Of a stretch of 64,000 nt of DNA, positions 35,876-44,861 are shown piece by piece (within the stretch, counting starts at the first letter, position 1; each line of letters begins with the position of its first letter). The notes beneath the pieces were generated by a model, which was not told the DNA's origin, made no database searches, and worked only from the letters and a program-made list of their open reading frames with translations. Position numbers and translations under genes: made by a program. This stretch comes from Streptomyces cinnamoneus (GTDB lineage Bacteria; Actinomycetota; Actinomycetes; Streptomycetales; Streptomycetaceae), in contig NZ_BMVB01000011.1 of the NCBI RefSeq assembly GCF_014650495.1, forward strand, positions 162,200-226,199, read 5' to 3'.

Positions 35876-37279
35876 TCACACGCCCTGGCTGACCGAGCTC
35901 ATGTTGAAGTCCGGAATCCGCAGGGCCGGCATCGCGGCACGGGTGAAGTAGTCGCCCCACTCGCGCGGCAGCGTCGGCTCGGTGCGCCCCGCCTCGGTGG
36001 CCCGCGACAGCAGGCTCACCGGGGACTCGTTGAAGCGGAAGTTGTTGACCTCGCCGACGACCTCCCCCTTCTCGACGAGGTAGACCCCGTCCCGGGTCAG
36101 CCCCGTCAGCAGCAGCGACGCGGGATCCACCTCGCGGATGTACCACAGGCAGGTCAGCAGCAGCGCCGGCCCGTCGTGCCCGCTCGCGGCCACCATCTCC
36201 GCCAGCGACTGCGTCCCGCCCCCCTCCAGGATCAGGTTGTCCGTGTACGGGGTCACCGGCAGCCCCGTCAGCCCCGCACTGTGCCGCGTGGTGAGCAGGT
36301 GCTCCAGCACCCCGTCGCGGATCCAGTGCGTGGCGGCGAGCGGCAGCCCGTTGTCGAAGACCGACGCGTCGTCGCCGGAACTGCCCGTCAGCACGAACGG
36401 CGCGCACTCCAGGCCCGCCGCGTGCGGGTCGCTGCGCAGCGACAGCGGCAGCTGCGCGAGCTTCTCCCCGACCCGCGTGCCACCGCCGGCCTTCGAGAAG
36501 ACCGTGCGGCCCTCGGCCGCGTCCCGGGCCGCCGCCGACCACTGCTGGTAGACCAGCAGATCGGCCACGGCGGTCGGCGGCAGCAGCGTCTCGTACCGCC
36601 CGGCGGGCAGCTCGGTCCTCCGCTGCGCCCACACCAGCCGCTGGGCCAGCTCGGCGTCCATCGCCCCCGGGTCCACGTCGGTGAAGTCCCGCGTGGCCCG
36701 CCCGGCCCACGCCGAGCGCGTGCGGTCCGGGGTCTTGGCGTTGAGCTCCAGCGTGCCGGTGGGCTGGTCGTGGCGCAGCCGCACCCCGGTGGAGGTGCCC
36801 AGGTAGCTGGAGACCACCTCGTGGCGGGCGAAGCCGTACAGCTCCCGCCCGGCGGAGCGGGCCCGCGCGAAGGACTCGCCCAGCGCGGGCGCGAAGGAGT
36901 CGAAGACGGCGGAGGAGGTCTCGGCGGGCGCGTCCGTGAAGTGCGGCGACTGCGGCACCCCCGTCACCAGCGGCTGGGCGTCCTCGGCGGGCCCCGCCTC
37001 CCGCGCGGCGGCCTCCGCCGCCCGCACCAGCGGCTCCAGCTCGGCGGCGGTCACCGCCGACCGCGACACCACCCCCGAGGCGGTGCCCTCGGAGCCGTCC
37101 ACGGTCGCGATGACGGTGACGTCCCGGCCGCGGGTGACGCCGTTGGTGGTCAGCGCGTTGCGGGCCCAGCGGAGGTTGGCGGTGGAGTGCTCGCCGGCAA
37201 TGACGACGCAGCCGTCGGCCCGCGAGAGGGAGAGGGCACGCTCGACGATCTCGTGCGGCTTGTTCGTACGTGGGCTCAT
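35876..37279 (-). CDS. tldE: TldE/PmbA-type metallopeptidase subunit
   Basis: This 467-aa protein belongs to the TldD/PmbA superfamily. It has GRDVTVIATVDGSEGTASG, the mid-chain ARHEVVSSYLGTSTGVRLRHDQP and a C-terminal VVGEVNNFRFNESPVSLLSR. Like other TldE (PmbA) proteins it lacks the HExxxH metal site, which is on TldD. Together the two form a heterodimeric protease that trims peptides and unfolded proteins. It normally lies directly after tldD; here a two-gene cassette intervenes. Confidence 0.92.
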   Translation of the reverse strand: MSPRTNKPHEIVERALSLSRADGCVVIAGEHSTANLRWARNALTTNGVTRGRDVTVIATVDGSEGTASGVVSRSAVTAAELEPLVRAAEAAAREAGPAEDAQPLVTGVPQSPHFTDAPAETSSAVFDSFAPALGESFARARSAGRELYGFARHEVVSSYLGTSTGVRLRHDQPTGTLELNAKTPDRTRSAWAGRATRDFTDVDPGAMDAELAQRLVWAQRRTELPAGRYETLLPPTAVADLLVYQQWSAAARDAAEGRTVFSKAGGGTRVGEKLAQLPLSLRSDPHAAGLECAPFVLTGSSGDDASVFDNGLPLAATHWIRDGVLEHLLTTRHSAGLTGLPVTPYTDNLILEGGGTQSLAEMVAASGHDGPALLLTCLWYIREVDPASLLLTGLTRDGVYLVEKGEVVGEVNNFRFNESPVSLLSRATEAGRTEPTLPREWGDYFTRAAMPALRIPDFNMSSVSQGV

Positions 37280-37403
37280 CGACCGGCCTCCTGCGTGGTG
37301 TCCCGTACGGGGCCTGGTGGTGACCCCGTGTCGACTCGCGTCAGAGCCTACTGAGCGTACGGAGCGGGGGGTGTTCCGGCAGAGGGGGTGCGGGGGCCGT
37401 CGG

Positions 37404-39989
37404 TCACTTCGACGCGGTGACGATTTGGTGCCAGATCGTCACCGCGGCCCCTGCCTGTGCCAGCAGGAAGGCGATCTGCCCGGAAAGGCCGTGCACCTGG
37501 TAGACCGATGTGAGCAGGCCGAGGCGCTTCGTCCGGTAGTGCCGTTCCTGCTTGAACGTGTCGGTGTCGACCCACATGCTCGTCAGCGTCAGCACCATGA
37601 GCATCAGCACGACGTTCAGGACTTGCAAGCCCAATACCATGCGGCTGATGTCGAGGCTGAACATGGCCACCAAGCTGATGGGGATGAGCCAGGCGACGAA
37701 GAGGCTGAAGGCCCGCATCGGGCCGCGTTCCCCGGGCAGTACGCGCCACAACGCCCCCAGGACCAGTCCCGCACCGGCGAAGGAGATCTCCCGTGCCAGG
37801 AAAGCTCCTACTGTATCCGGAATTCCTGTGGGCAAGCTGAGTGTGAACGCCCAGTGATGGGCACCGTACGCATTCTCGTACCAGGCGGTGACCATGCTTG
37901 GGAGGATTCCGAACATGGACGCCCGGCGTGCAGCGTGCAGGGCATTGTCCCACCAATGGTGTTTCGGCCCCCAGCTCAGGGCGACATCGACCACGGATAC
38001 GGGGTCGGGTAGGCAGTCACGGTGACATTCGGCGGGCCGCCAGTGGTGCAATGTCTGGAGCTGTGTCTCCAGACTTCTCCTTGTGGTGCCCTCCTCGTGC
38101 CCTTGATCGACGAGGTGCAGGCGGTGGAGCAGGGTTCGATAAAGGCGGGCATCTTCCATCAGCTTTGCATGCCCTGAAGGCTTGCTGAGTTCTGCCACGA
38201 GGCAATTTGTCTTCGTCTTTCTGTTCACTCGGTTCAATACCGACCGTCTACGCCCTATCAGCACCATTGCGTAAAGGGTGATCATGTTCATGGGCAGCCA
38301 GAGGCCGTACACTGCCGCCGAGCTTCCTGCAAACTTGACCCCCCTCAAAGCCACGACGATGGCGAAGATTCCGGTCACCGCGAATAGGCGAACTCCTTTC
38401 GGCTCGAGAGGTGTTTCCGGTAGTACGTGTGAGACGTTGTGGAGGAGTGCTACGAGTGCGATTCCCGTCAATACCCATGTATATGCGTATACCCATTGGG
38501 GCCCCCTGGCCGCGAAGTCGGCCAGTTGCAGGCCAAGGAGGCTTCTGTGGTCGGCCCCGAGAACCGTAGTTGCCTCTCCCATCCAGTTGGTGCGGTCCCA
38601 GAGACGTTCAAATGACTGTGCCCGGAAAAACACCACCATGGCGGCAGCCACAAGGAGTGCGGCCCCGATTGCAGCGATACGGCTGAGAGAATGCCTGGGA
38701 TCGTCTCTGTTCAAGGAATCATGACGCGCGGGCTCGGCCGGGGCTTCGCCCAACCTTCCTTCTCGTGCAAAACGCCAGGCCCAGGCAGCCATCGCAGTCA
38801 GCCACAGCCAGAGCGCGGACACGTCCAACAGGGCCAGCCCGGTAATTCCTGAAGCCGGAGGCGGAGCTGTCGACGTCAGATTCTGCGGAAGGCCGAAGAG
38901 GTGAGGGGCGAGAATCACCAGCAGACCGATCGCTGCCGCTGTGCCCGCGCAGGTGGTAACCATCACCTTGCGTACCTTCAGACTCTTGTGATTACCGCCG
39001 GATCCTTGATTCCATGAAATCCACGGTTGTGCGAGGAGGACGAGAGTGAAGCCTGATGAAATCCCGATGAGGGCACGCCAACTATTCGCGCGGGGTGTAC
39101 CGGCAGAGGGGTCCAGCGCCAGCAGCAATGTCAAACCAAGGGCTACACTCAGCCCTGCCCATTTCAAAACCGTGCGGGCCATGACTTTGGAGGCGGCCGT
39201 CTCGGAACTGCCGTTGGGCTTTCGGTCGGAGCGGAGGAAGCGCCATGCCGGCCAGGCGATCACAATCGAGGAGCAGGCCCACCAGGAGAGGATGCCCAAC
39301 GAGCCGATCCAGGTGAATCGGCTGCTCAGCCCGAGGGCGAGATTCTTTGGCGGCACTACATCGACGTGTTCAAGGCTCTGCCCGCTCCATACTCTGATCT
39401 CTTTCTCGGTGCTCGATGCTCCGGGGGCGTCGCTGATCTTCAGGCCGTCCGGATCGACCACAATCTTCTCCCACGAGGCTCCGCGCAGAGCATGGGGCGA
39501 TTGGAAGGCCAACCTCCAGTCCTTGTCCGGTTCGACGGTGACCGTCCACGGGCCCACTTCGAATTCGCCGCGGGAATTGATCAGATTCCATGACTCGTAG
39601 GGTGCAGTGACCATGCCTTCCAGCTTGGTCGCTTGAGAAGCGCTGGATCGCCACTCCGGGTGCCATACGTCGGCTGCCTTGTGCGGTGTGTGGTCGCTGT
39701 GCAGCAGGCAATGCAGAGCATTTCGATATCTATGGGTGTCCGGGCTGAGTGTCAGGTCGTTGGCGAGCTCCCACTGCGATTCCGGAACCTTGATGTTCGT
39801 TACCTGGTGCACCTCGACGAAGTCGGGATTCTGGCGGATGAATCGAATCTTGGAGTCAACATGGACCTTCCGGGGTTGAAGATTCCCGCAGTTCATCGCC
39901 TCGACGGCCTGTGCCGGTGCAGGTTGTACCGCCCACCACCCGAGCGTGGCGAAGACGACCGCGATCCACCGCCACGCCCGGAAGATCAT
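37404..39989 (-). CDS. Large multi-pass membrane protein, DUF6185-like
   Basis: This 861-aa protein has a signal peptide-like N-terminus (WIAVVFATLGWWAV...PAQA, about residues 8-28). A predicted extracellular domain of about 200 residues follows, then roughly a dozen hydrophobic helices from residue 228 on, with one cytoplasmic loop of about 120 residues containing KTKTNCLVAEL and Cys/His-rich WRPAECHRDCLPDP. The DUF6185 label is from memory; function is unknown. GC is visibly lower than in neighbours and third positions use A/T more, suggesting transfer. Its ATG overlaps the stop of the 126-aa gene (ATGA). Confidence 0.82.
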   Translation of the reverse strand: MIFRAWRWIAVVFATLGWWAVQPAPAQAVEAMNCGNLQPRKVHVDSKIRFIRQNPDFVEVHQVTNIKVPESQWELANDLTLSPDTHRYRNALHCLLHSDHTPHKAADVWHPEWRSSASQATKLEGMVTAPYESWNLINSRGEFEVGPWTVTVEPDKDWRLAFQSPHALRGASWEKIVVDPDGLKISDAPGASSTEKEIRVWSGQSLEHVDVVPPKNLALGLSSRFTWIGSLGILSWWACSSIVIAWPAWRFLRSDRKPNGSSETAASKVMARTVLKWAGLSVALGLTLLLALDPSAGTPRANSWRALIGISSGFTLVLLAQPWISWNQGSGGNHKSLKVRKVMVTTCAGTAAAIGLLVILAPHLFGLPQNLTSTAPPPASGITGLALLDVSALWLWLTAMAAWAWRFAREGRLGEAPAEPARHDSLNRDDPRHSLSRIAAIGAALLVAAAMVVFFRAQSFERLWDRTNWMGEATTVLGADHRSLLGLQLADFAARGPQWVYAYTWVLTGIALVALLHNVSHVLPETPLEPKGVRLFAVTGIFAIVVALRGVKFAGSSAAVYGLWLPMNMITLYAMVLIGRRRSVLNRVNRKTKTNCLVAELSKPSGHAKLMEDARLYRTLLHRLHLVDQGHEEGTTRRSLETQLQTLHHWRPAECHRDCLPDPVSVVDVALSWGPKHHWWDNALHAARRASMFGILPSMVTAWYENAYGAHHWAFTLSLPTGIPDTVGAFLAREISFAGAGLVLGALWRVLPGERGPMRAFSLFVAWLIPISLVAMFSLDISRMVLGLQVLNVVLMLMVLTLTSMWVDTDTFKQERHYRTKRLGLLTSVYQVHGLSGQIAFLLAQAGAAVTIWHQIVTASK

Positions 39990-40366
39990 GACCGGGGCGG
40001 GCAGCCGCTGTAGGGGTCACACACCAGGACGACCTCGTAGGGATCGCCGGCGAACTCCGCGCGGCGCGAGTGGTGGACGCCGGGCAGGAAGCGCCACTGG
40101 GAGGGCTTCTTGTGCCTGGTCCCACTCGCCTTCTCCACGCTGGTGCGGAGCGTGCGCGTCTCCATGTCGGTCGTCTCGACCAGGATCTCGTCCGCGGCCA
40201 GCGGGAAGTGGCCGTGCAGCAGGCACAGGCCGAAGCGGTCCGCGTTGCCGTGCTTCTCCAGGACGGCGATCAGGTCCTGGACGAATTCCGCGTCCTGCGG
40301 TCCGAGGGGTGCGGCCTCCTCGAACCGCGGAAGGTCCGTCCTCGGCTTGATGTCCTCAGTGCTCAT
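39986..40366 (-). CDS. Small soluble partner of the DUF6185-like protein
   Basis: This 126-aa hydrophilic protein is not a family I recognise. Visible features are DLPRFEEAAPLGPQDAEFVQDLIAVL (in part), GLCLLHGHFPLAADEILVETTD and a C-terminal VVLVCDPYSGCPPRS. The HGHF and two-Cys tail could be metal-binding. GGAGG lies 6 bp before the ATG, and its stop overlaps the membrane gene start, so the two are made together. It is the first gene of the cassette, just after an operator-like palindrome. Confidence 0.78.
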   Translation of the reverse strand: MSTEDIKPRTDLPRFEEAAPLGPQDAEFVQDLIAVLEKHGNADRFGLCLLHGHFPLAADEILVETTDMETRTLRTSVEKASGTRHKKPSQWRFLPGVHHSRRAEFAGDPYEVVLVCDPYSGCPPRS

Positions 40367-40388
40367 GCGCAGCCTCCACGAGGATTAC

Positions 40389-40408
40389 TCACAGTATGGA
40401 TATTGTGA
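40389..40408 (-). promoter_or_regulatory. Cassette promoter with operator-like palindrome
   Basis: TCACAGTATGGATATTGTGA (40389-40408) is an imperfect 20-bp inverted repeat, with 8 of 10 arm positions paired. On the minus strand it contains a candidate -10, TACTGT, about 25 bp upstream of the 126-aa gene ATG, which is preceded by GGAGG. Such A/T-rich TGTGA...TCACA sites are typical of GntR- or CRP-like regulators. This gives the cassette its own control, apart from tldD. Confidence 0.55.
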
Positions 40409-40472
40409 CCGTAAGTGTCCGCATGGAGGCTCGCAACAGGAAGTGAAGCTTTCCGGGGTGACCGCAGAACCC

Positions 40473-42005
40473 TCAGGCGCCCCCCGCCTCGGCCGTGGTG
40501 TTCAGAATGTTGACGCCCCGGAACAGCGCCGACGGGCACCCGTGCGACACCGCCGCGACCTGCCCCGGCTGGGCCTTTCCGCAGTTGAAGGCGCCTCCGA
40601 GGACGTAGGTGCCGGGTCCGCCGACCGCCTCCATGGAGCCCCAGAACTCGGGGGTGATCCCCTGGTAGGCAACGTCCCGGAGCTGGCCCGCAAGCCGTCC
40701 GTTCTTGATCGCGTATGCCCTCTGCTGCGTGAACTGGAAGTTGTAGCGCTGCATGTCGATCGACCACGAGCGGTCGCCGACCACGTAGATGCCGTCGTCC
40801 ACGCCCGAGATCAGTTCCTCGGTCGACGGGCCGTCCGGCGCCGGCTGCAGGGAGACGTTCGCCATCCGCTGCACGGGCACGTGCGAGGGCGAGTCGGCGT
40901 ACGCGCAGCCGTTGGAGCGGCCCAGGCCGGTCAGGCGGGCGATCCGGCGGTCGGTCTGGTAGCCGACGAGCACGCCGTCCCGGACGAGGTCCCAGGACTG
41001 GGCGGCCACGCCCTCGTCGTCGAAGCCGACGGTCGCCAGGCCGTGCTCGGCGGTCCGGTCGCCGGTCACGTTCATGATCTTCGAGCCGTACTTCAGCGAA
41101 CCCAGCAGATCGGGCGTCGCGAACGAGGTGCCCGCGTACGCGGCCTCGTAGCCCAGCGCCCGGTCCAGCTCGGTGGCGTGGCCGATGGACTCATGGATCG
41201 TCAGCCACAGGTTGGAGGGGTCCACCACCAGGTCGTACGAGCCCGCCGACACGCTCGGCGCCCGCATCTTCCCGGCCAGCAGCGAGGGGATCTCCGCCAG
41301 CTCCGCGTCCCAGTCCCAGGCGCCGTCGGCGCCCGTCAGGTACTCCCAGCCGCGCCCCACCGGCGGGGCGAGGGTGCGCATCGAGTCGAAGCCGCCCGTC
41401 GACTCGTCCACCGCGAACGCCGTCAGCTGCGGATGCAGCCGGACGCGCTGCTGTGTGGTCGTCGTCCCCGCCGAGTCCGCGTAGAACTTGTTCTCGTGGA
41501 CCGTCGTCAGGGACGCGTCCACGTGCGCCACGCCCTCCGCGCCCAGCAGCCGCTCGCTCCACTCGCCGAGCAGCCCCGTCTTCTCGGCGTCCGGCACCGT
41601 GAACGGGTCGACGGCGTACGACGACACCCACGTCCGGTCCGCGTGCACCGCCTCCTCGGCCAGCTCCACCCTCTCGTCGGACCCGGCAGCGGCGATCACC
41701 TTGGCCGACAGCTTCGCCATCGCCACCGCCTGGGACGCCACCCGGGCAGCGGCGTCCATCGTCAGGTCCACCCCCGAGGCGAACCCCCACGTGCCGCCGT
41801 GCACGACCCGGACCGCGTACCCCAGGTCCGTGGCGTCCGACGAACCCGCCGGCCGGGCGTCCCGCAGCCGCCAGGACGCGCTGCGCACCCGCTCGAAGCG
41901 GAAGTCCGCGTGCGCGGCCCCCAGGGCCCGCGCCCGGGCGAGGGCCGCGTCGGCCAGTTGGCGCAAGGGCAGCGCCAGGAATGACGGATCGATCTCATGC
42001 GGCAC
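40473..42005 (-). CDS. tldD: TldD-type metallopeptidase subunit
   Basis: This 510-aa metallopeptidase subunit carries the catalytic metal motif HESIGHATELDRALGYE (HExxxH) near residue 265 and the C-terminal GCPSALFRGVNILNTTAEAGG. It pairs with TldE to cleave small or unfolded peptides; in other bacteria the pair processes modified peptides such as microcin B17. Its start is divergent from fabG, 197 bp away. Confidence 0.93.
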   Translation of the reverse strand: MPHEIDPSFLALPLRQLADAALARARALGAAHADFRFERVRSASWRLRDARPAGSSDATDLGYAVRVVHGGTWGFASGVDLTMDAAARVASQAVAMAKLSAKVIAAAGSDERVELAEEAVHADRTWVSSYAVDPFTVPDAEKTGLLGEWSERLLGAEGVAHVDASLTTVHENKFYADSAGTTTTQQRVRLHPQLTAFAVDESTGGFDSMRTLAPPVGRGWEYLTGADGAWDWDAELAEIPSLLAGKMRAPSVSAGSYDLVVDPSNLWLTIHESIGHATELDRALGYEAAYAGTSFATPDLLGSLKYGSKIMNVTGDRTAEHGLATVGFDDEGVAAQSWDLVRDGVLVGYQTDRRIARLTGLGRSNGCAYADSPSHVPVQRMANVSLQPAPDGPSTEELISGVDDGIYVVGDRSWSIDMQRYNFQFTQQRAYAIKNGRLAGQLRDVAYQGITPEFWGSMEAVGGPGTYVLGGAFNCGKAQPGQVAAVSHGCPSALFRGVNILNTTAEAGGA

Positions 42006-42202
42006 GGTCCACTCTCCCTCTCGGTCTGTGTCCGCAGTGAAGCATGCCCTCCCCGGGCGGTCGCCGGACCGTTCCGGACCTGCTTCTGTAGAGATCCAAC
42101 AGTGACTGCGGGTCGCCCCTGTCGCAGCTCGATTGTCTCTTCGGTGACCACTACCGATACGTTCGGTGTATCCAGCACCACCTAAAACGGAAGGGTGATC
42201 CT

Positions 42203-42907
42203 TTGAGCCGCTCGGTTCTCGTCACCGGAGGAAACCGGGGCATCGGCCTCGCTATCGCCCACGCGTTCGCCGAGGCGGGCGACAAGGTCGCCATCACCTA
42301 CCGCTCGGGCGAGCCGCCCGCCGGCTTCCTCGCCGTGAAGTGCGACATCACGGACTCGGAGCAGGTCGAGCAGGCGTACAAGGAGATCGAGGAGAAGCAC
42401 GGCGCGGTCGAGGTGCTGGTGGCCAACGCCGGCGTCACCCGTGACCAGCTGCTGCTGCGCATGTCCGAGGAGGACTTCACCTCGGTGGTGGAGACCAACC
42501 TCACCGGCACCTTCCGGGTCGTCAAGCGCGCCTCGAAGGGGATGCTGCGCGCCCGCAAGGGCCGCGTGGTGCTGATCTCCTCGGTCGTCGGCCTGATGGG
42601 CTCGCCCGGCCAGGCGAACTACGCCGCCTCCAAGGCCGGCCTCGTCGGCTTCGCCCGTTCGCTCGCCCGCGAGCTGGGCTCCCGCAACATCACCGTCAAC
42701 GTCGTCGCGCCCGGCTTCGTGGACACCGACATGACCCGCGTGCTCACCGACGAGCAGCGCGCGGGAATCGTCGGCAACGTCCCGCTGGGCCGCTACGCGC
42801 AGCCCGAGGAGATCGCCGCCTCGGTCCGCTTCCTCGCCTCCGAGGACGCCGCATACATCACCGGAGCCGTCATTCCTGTCGACGGCGGAATGGGAATGGG
42901 TCACTGA
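42203..42907 (+). CDS. fabG: 3-oxoacyl-ACP reductase
   Basis: This 234-aa SDR enzyme reduces 3-oxoacyl-ACP in fatty acid synthesis. It has the NADPH motif TGGNRGIGLAIAHAF, the catalytic Ser in VLISSVVGLMG, the YxxxK in NYAASKAGLVG and the C-terminal PVDGGMGMGH. TTG 42203 is the start, with a purine-rich AAGGG upstream. It is 5 bp from fabI, so the two are co-transcribed. Sequence and setting are as in the S. coelicolor fabG-fabI (inhA) pair, from memory. Confidence 0.93.
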   Translation: MSRSVLVTGGNRGIGLAIAHAFAEAGDKVAITYRSGEPPAGFLAVKCDITDSEQVEQAYKEIEEKHGAVEVLVANAGVTRDQLLLRMSEEDFTSVVETNLTGTFRVVKRASKGMLRARKGRVVLISSVVGLMGSPGQANYAASKAGLVGFARSLARELGSRNITVNVVAPGFVDTDMTRVLTDEQRAGIVGNVPLGRYAQPEEIAASVRFLASEDAAYITGAVIPVDGGMGMGH

Positions 42908-42912
42908 TCGCC

Positions 42913-43683
42913 ATGAGTGGAATCCTCGCAGGCAAGCGCATCCTCGTCACGGGTGTCCTCACCGAGTCGTCGATCGCCTTCCAGGCGGCCAAGGTCGCCC
43001 AGAACGAGGGCGCCGAGGTCATCCTCACCGGCTTCGGCCGGCTCTCGCTCGTCGAGCGCATCGCCAAGCGGCTGCCCAAGCCGGCGCCGGTCATCGAGCT
43101 GGACGTGACCAACCAGGAGCACCTCGACGGGCTCGCCGACAAGGTGCGCGAGCACCTGGGCGAGGACGTCCCCCTGGACGGCATCGTGCACTCCATCGCC
43201 TTCGGTCCGCAGGGCGCCTTCAACTTCCTGGAGGGCACCTGGGAGGACGTCTCCACGGCCGTCCAGGTCTCGGCGTACTCCTACAAGTCGCTGACCATGG
43301 CGCTGCTGCCGCTGATGCGCGAGGGCGGCTCGGTCGTCGGCCTCACCTTCGACGCGCAGATCGCCTGGCCGAAGTACGACTGGATGGGCGTGGCCAAGGC
43401 CGCCCTGGAGTCGACCAACCGCTACCTGGCCCGCGACCTCGGCCCCAAGGGCATCCGCTGCAACCTGGTCTCCGCCGGCCCTCTCAAGTCGATGGCCGCC
43501 AAGTCCATCCCGGGCTTCGAGGAGCTCGCGGACGTGTGGAACCACCGCGCCCCCATCGGCTGGGACCTGACCGACCCGGAGCCGGCCGGCCGCGGTGTCG
43601 TCGGCCTGCTGTCGGACTTCTTCCCCCGCACCACGGGCGAGATCGTGCACGTCGACGGTGGCGTACACATGATGGGCGCCTGA
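42913..43683 (+). CDS. fabI: Enoyl-ACP reductase, FabI/InhA type
   Basis: This 256-aa NADH-dependent reductase catalyses the last step of each elongation cycle. It has the FabI-type TGVLTESSIAFQAAKVA, the active-site segment FDAQIAWPKYDWMGVAKAAL (the YxxxxxxK arrangement) and LKSMAAKSIPGFEEL. It is InhA-like in the IAWPKYDWMG segment. It follows fabG by 5 bp. A short tandem repeat begins on its stop codon. Confidence 0.95.
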   Translation: MSGILAGKRILVTGVLTESSIAFQAAKVAQNEGAEVILTGFGRLSLVERIAKRLPKPAPVIELDVTNQEHLDGLADKVREHLGEDVPLDGIVHSIAFGPQGAFNFLEGTWEDVSTAVQVSAYSYKSLTMALLPLMREGGSVVGLTFDAQIAWPKYDWMGVAKAALESTNRYLARDLGPKGIRCNLVSAGPLKSMAAKSIPGFEELADVWNHRAPIGWDLTDPEPAGRGVVGLLSDFFPRTTGEIVHVDGGVHMMGA

Positions 43684-43715
43684 CGCCTGACGCCTGACGC
43701 CTGACGCCTGACGCC
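43681..43715. repeat. 7-bp tandem repeat on the fabI stop codon
   Basis: TGACGCC is repeated exactly five times (43681-43715). The first TGA is the fabI stop. Because 7 is not a multiple of 3, the repeats place TGA in all three forward frames. It lies just before a hairpin terminator. Confidence 0.9.
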
Positions 43716-43732
43716 CGGCCCCGCCGCGGCGT

Positions 43733-43770
43733 CGCGATGCCCGTCCCGGACCCCCGGGGCGGGCATCGCG
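43733..43770 (+). terminator. Hairpin terminator of fabG-fabI
   Basis: CGCGATGCCCGTCCC (43733-43747) pairs with GGGGCGGGCATCGCG (43756-43770), with one G-U pair. It is followed by CGTTTCCCGG, and lies about 50 bp after fabI. Confidence 0.75.
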
Positions 43771-43834
43771 CGTTTCCCGGGTCGTGCGGTGCGCGGGCCG
43801 ACCGCACACTGGGGGCAGGGAGGAGGTGCGGGTC

Positions 43835-44173
43835 ATGCGCTCCCCGATATGCCGTACGGCGGCGCTGCTGCTGGCGACCGCCGCTCTCTCCGCCGCGCCG
43901 GCGTCCGCCGCCGGGCTCTCCGGCCGCGGGGCGCCCGAGCCGCCGCGCGAAGCCGAGTGCCACACCCGCGTCCACGGCTCCCGCGCCGTCACCGACTGCT
44001 TCAACCCCAACGCGACCACCGACCGCGTCCAGCTGCACCTCGTCTGCGCCCGCTGGTGGGACCCGGCCATGGACACCGCCCCCGTCGCCGTCGGGCCGGC
44101 CCAGCACGTCTCGCTCACCCAGCGCTGCTGGCTGGAGATACGCCGCGCCTGGGTGACCCATACGCCCGGGTGA
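43835..44173 (+). CDS. Small secreted Cys-containing protein
   Basis: This 112-aa protein has a signal peptide (TAALLLATAALSAAPASA). A short mature domain with four cysteines follows (AECHTRV, TDCFNPN, LVCARWW, QRCWLEI), probably two disulfides. The spacing suggests a beta-rich extracellular protein. AGGAGG lies 8 bp before ATG 43835. I do not recognise a family. Confidence 0.78.
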   Translation: MRSPICRTAALLLATAALSAAPASAAGLSGRGAPEPPREAECHTRVHGSRAVTDCFNPNATTDRVQLHLVCARWWDPAMDTAPVAVGPAQHVSLTQRCWLEIRRAWVTHTPG

Positions 44174-44206
44174 GGGCGGCCCGGGCGGTGGTGGGAGACT
44201 GTCCCC

Positions 44207-44323
44207 ATGCCCGTGCTGGAAGAGAACCCCAAGAACGGCCAGAAGGCCCTGCTGACCATCCTCGGCGTGATGCTCGGCATCACCGTCGTCATCGCCGTGA
44301 TCGCCACGATCGCCTCGCCTTGA
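44207..44323 (+). CDS. SGM_5486-type transporter-associated micro-protein
   Basis: This 38-aa single-helix protein reads MPVLEENPKNGQKALL, then an Ile/Val-rich membrane segment ending ATIASP. Length and sequence fit the SGM_5486 family of Streptomyces micro-proteins (from memory). It is too short for most gene finders. Function unknown; the family name comes from neighbouring transporters. Confidence 0.75.
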   Translation: MPVLEENPKNGQKALLTILGVMLGITVVIAVIATIASP

Positions 44324-44407
44324 GCCTGAGCCCGCGCCGTTGAGCGCGCGCCCCTGAGCCCGTGCTCGCTGAGCCCGTGCCCCGGGGTCGCCCCCGCGCA
44401 GGGCCGT

Positions 44408-44437
44408 GGTGGGGTTGTCCCCACCATCCCCTAGGGG
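44408..44437. promoter_or_regulatory. Hairpin and CCCCTAGGGG palindrome
   Basis: GGTGGGG (44408-44414) pairs with CCCCACC (44419-44425), a likely terminator of the micro-protein gene. It is followed by the perfect 10-bp palindrome CCCCTAGGGG (44428-44437), which may be an operator for the gene at 44551. A comparable CCCCTAG lies at about 26099, before the sterol desaturase gene. Confidence 0.45.
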
Positions 44438-44550
44438 GTCAGGGTCAGGGACGAGTGGGTGGGTTACCGGATGGGCGGCGCGGTCCGCTCTCCGTAGGTT
44501 CGTAGTACACCGCGACGGCGCGGTGCACCGAAGCCTCGGAGGCGATCCCG

Positions 44551-44772
44551 ATGTCCGCCGGAAAGCAGCTCCAGACCCCCGCCCGCACCCCGGCCGGGCC
44601 GCAGACCAGGCTGCCGTGGTGGGCATGGGCGCTGCCCGCGGCCGCGTTCGTGGCGCTGTTCTCCCTGCTGTCGTCGCCCGCCCAGGCGGACGGCAGCACT
44701 CAGGCCGGCAGCGGGCCGATGGCGCGGGTGGTGCAGTTCGTGCAGCATTCCGCCGGGCGTCTGGCGCCATGA
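44551..44772 (+). CDS. Small single-helix membrane or secreted protein
   Basis: This 73-aa protein has a polar N-terminus with PWWAWALPAAAFVALFSLL, a hydrophobic helix with signal-like SSPAQA. The tail is GSTQAGSGPMARVVQFVQHSAGRLAP. GGAGG lies about 11 bp before the ATG. It is not a family I recognise; it could be exported or stay anchored. Confidence 0.65.
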   Translation: MSAGKQLQTPARTPAGPQTRLPWWAWALPAAAFVALFSLLSSPAQADGSTQAGSGPMARVVQFVQHSAGRLAP

Positions 44773-44861
44773 GCACCCGCATGCGCGGGAGCGCCACCCG
44801 CCGGGGTCAAGCCTGCCAACACCCCGCGCCTCGCCGTGCGTTTCATGCGAAGCTGGACGGC

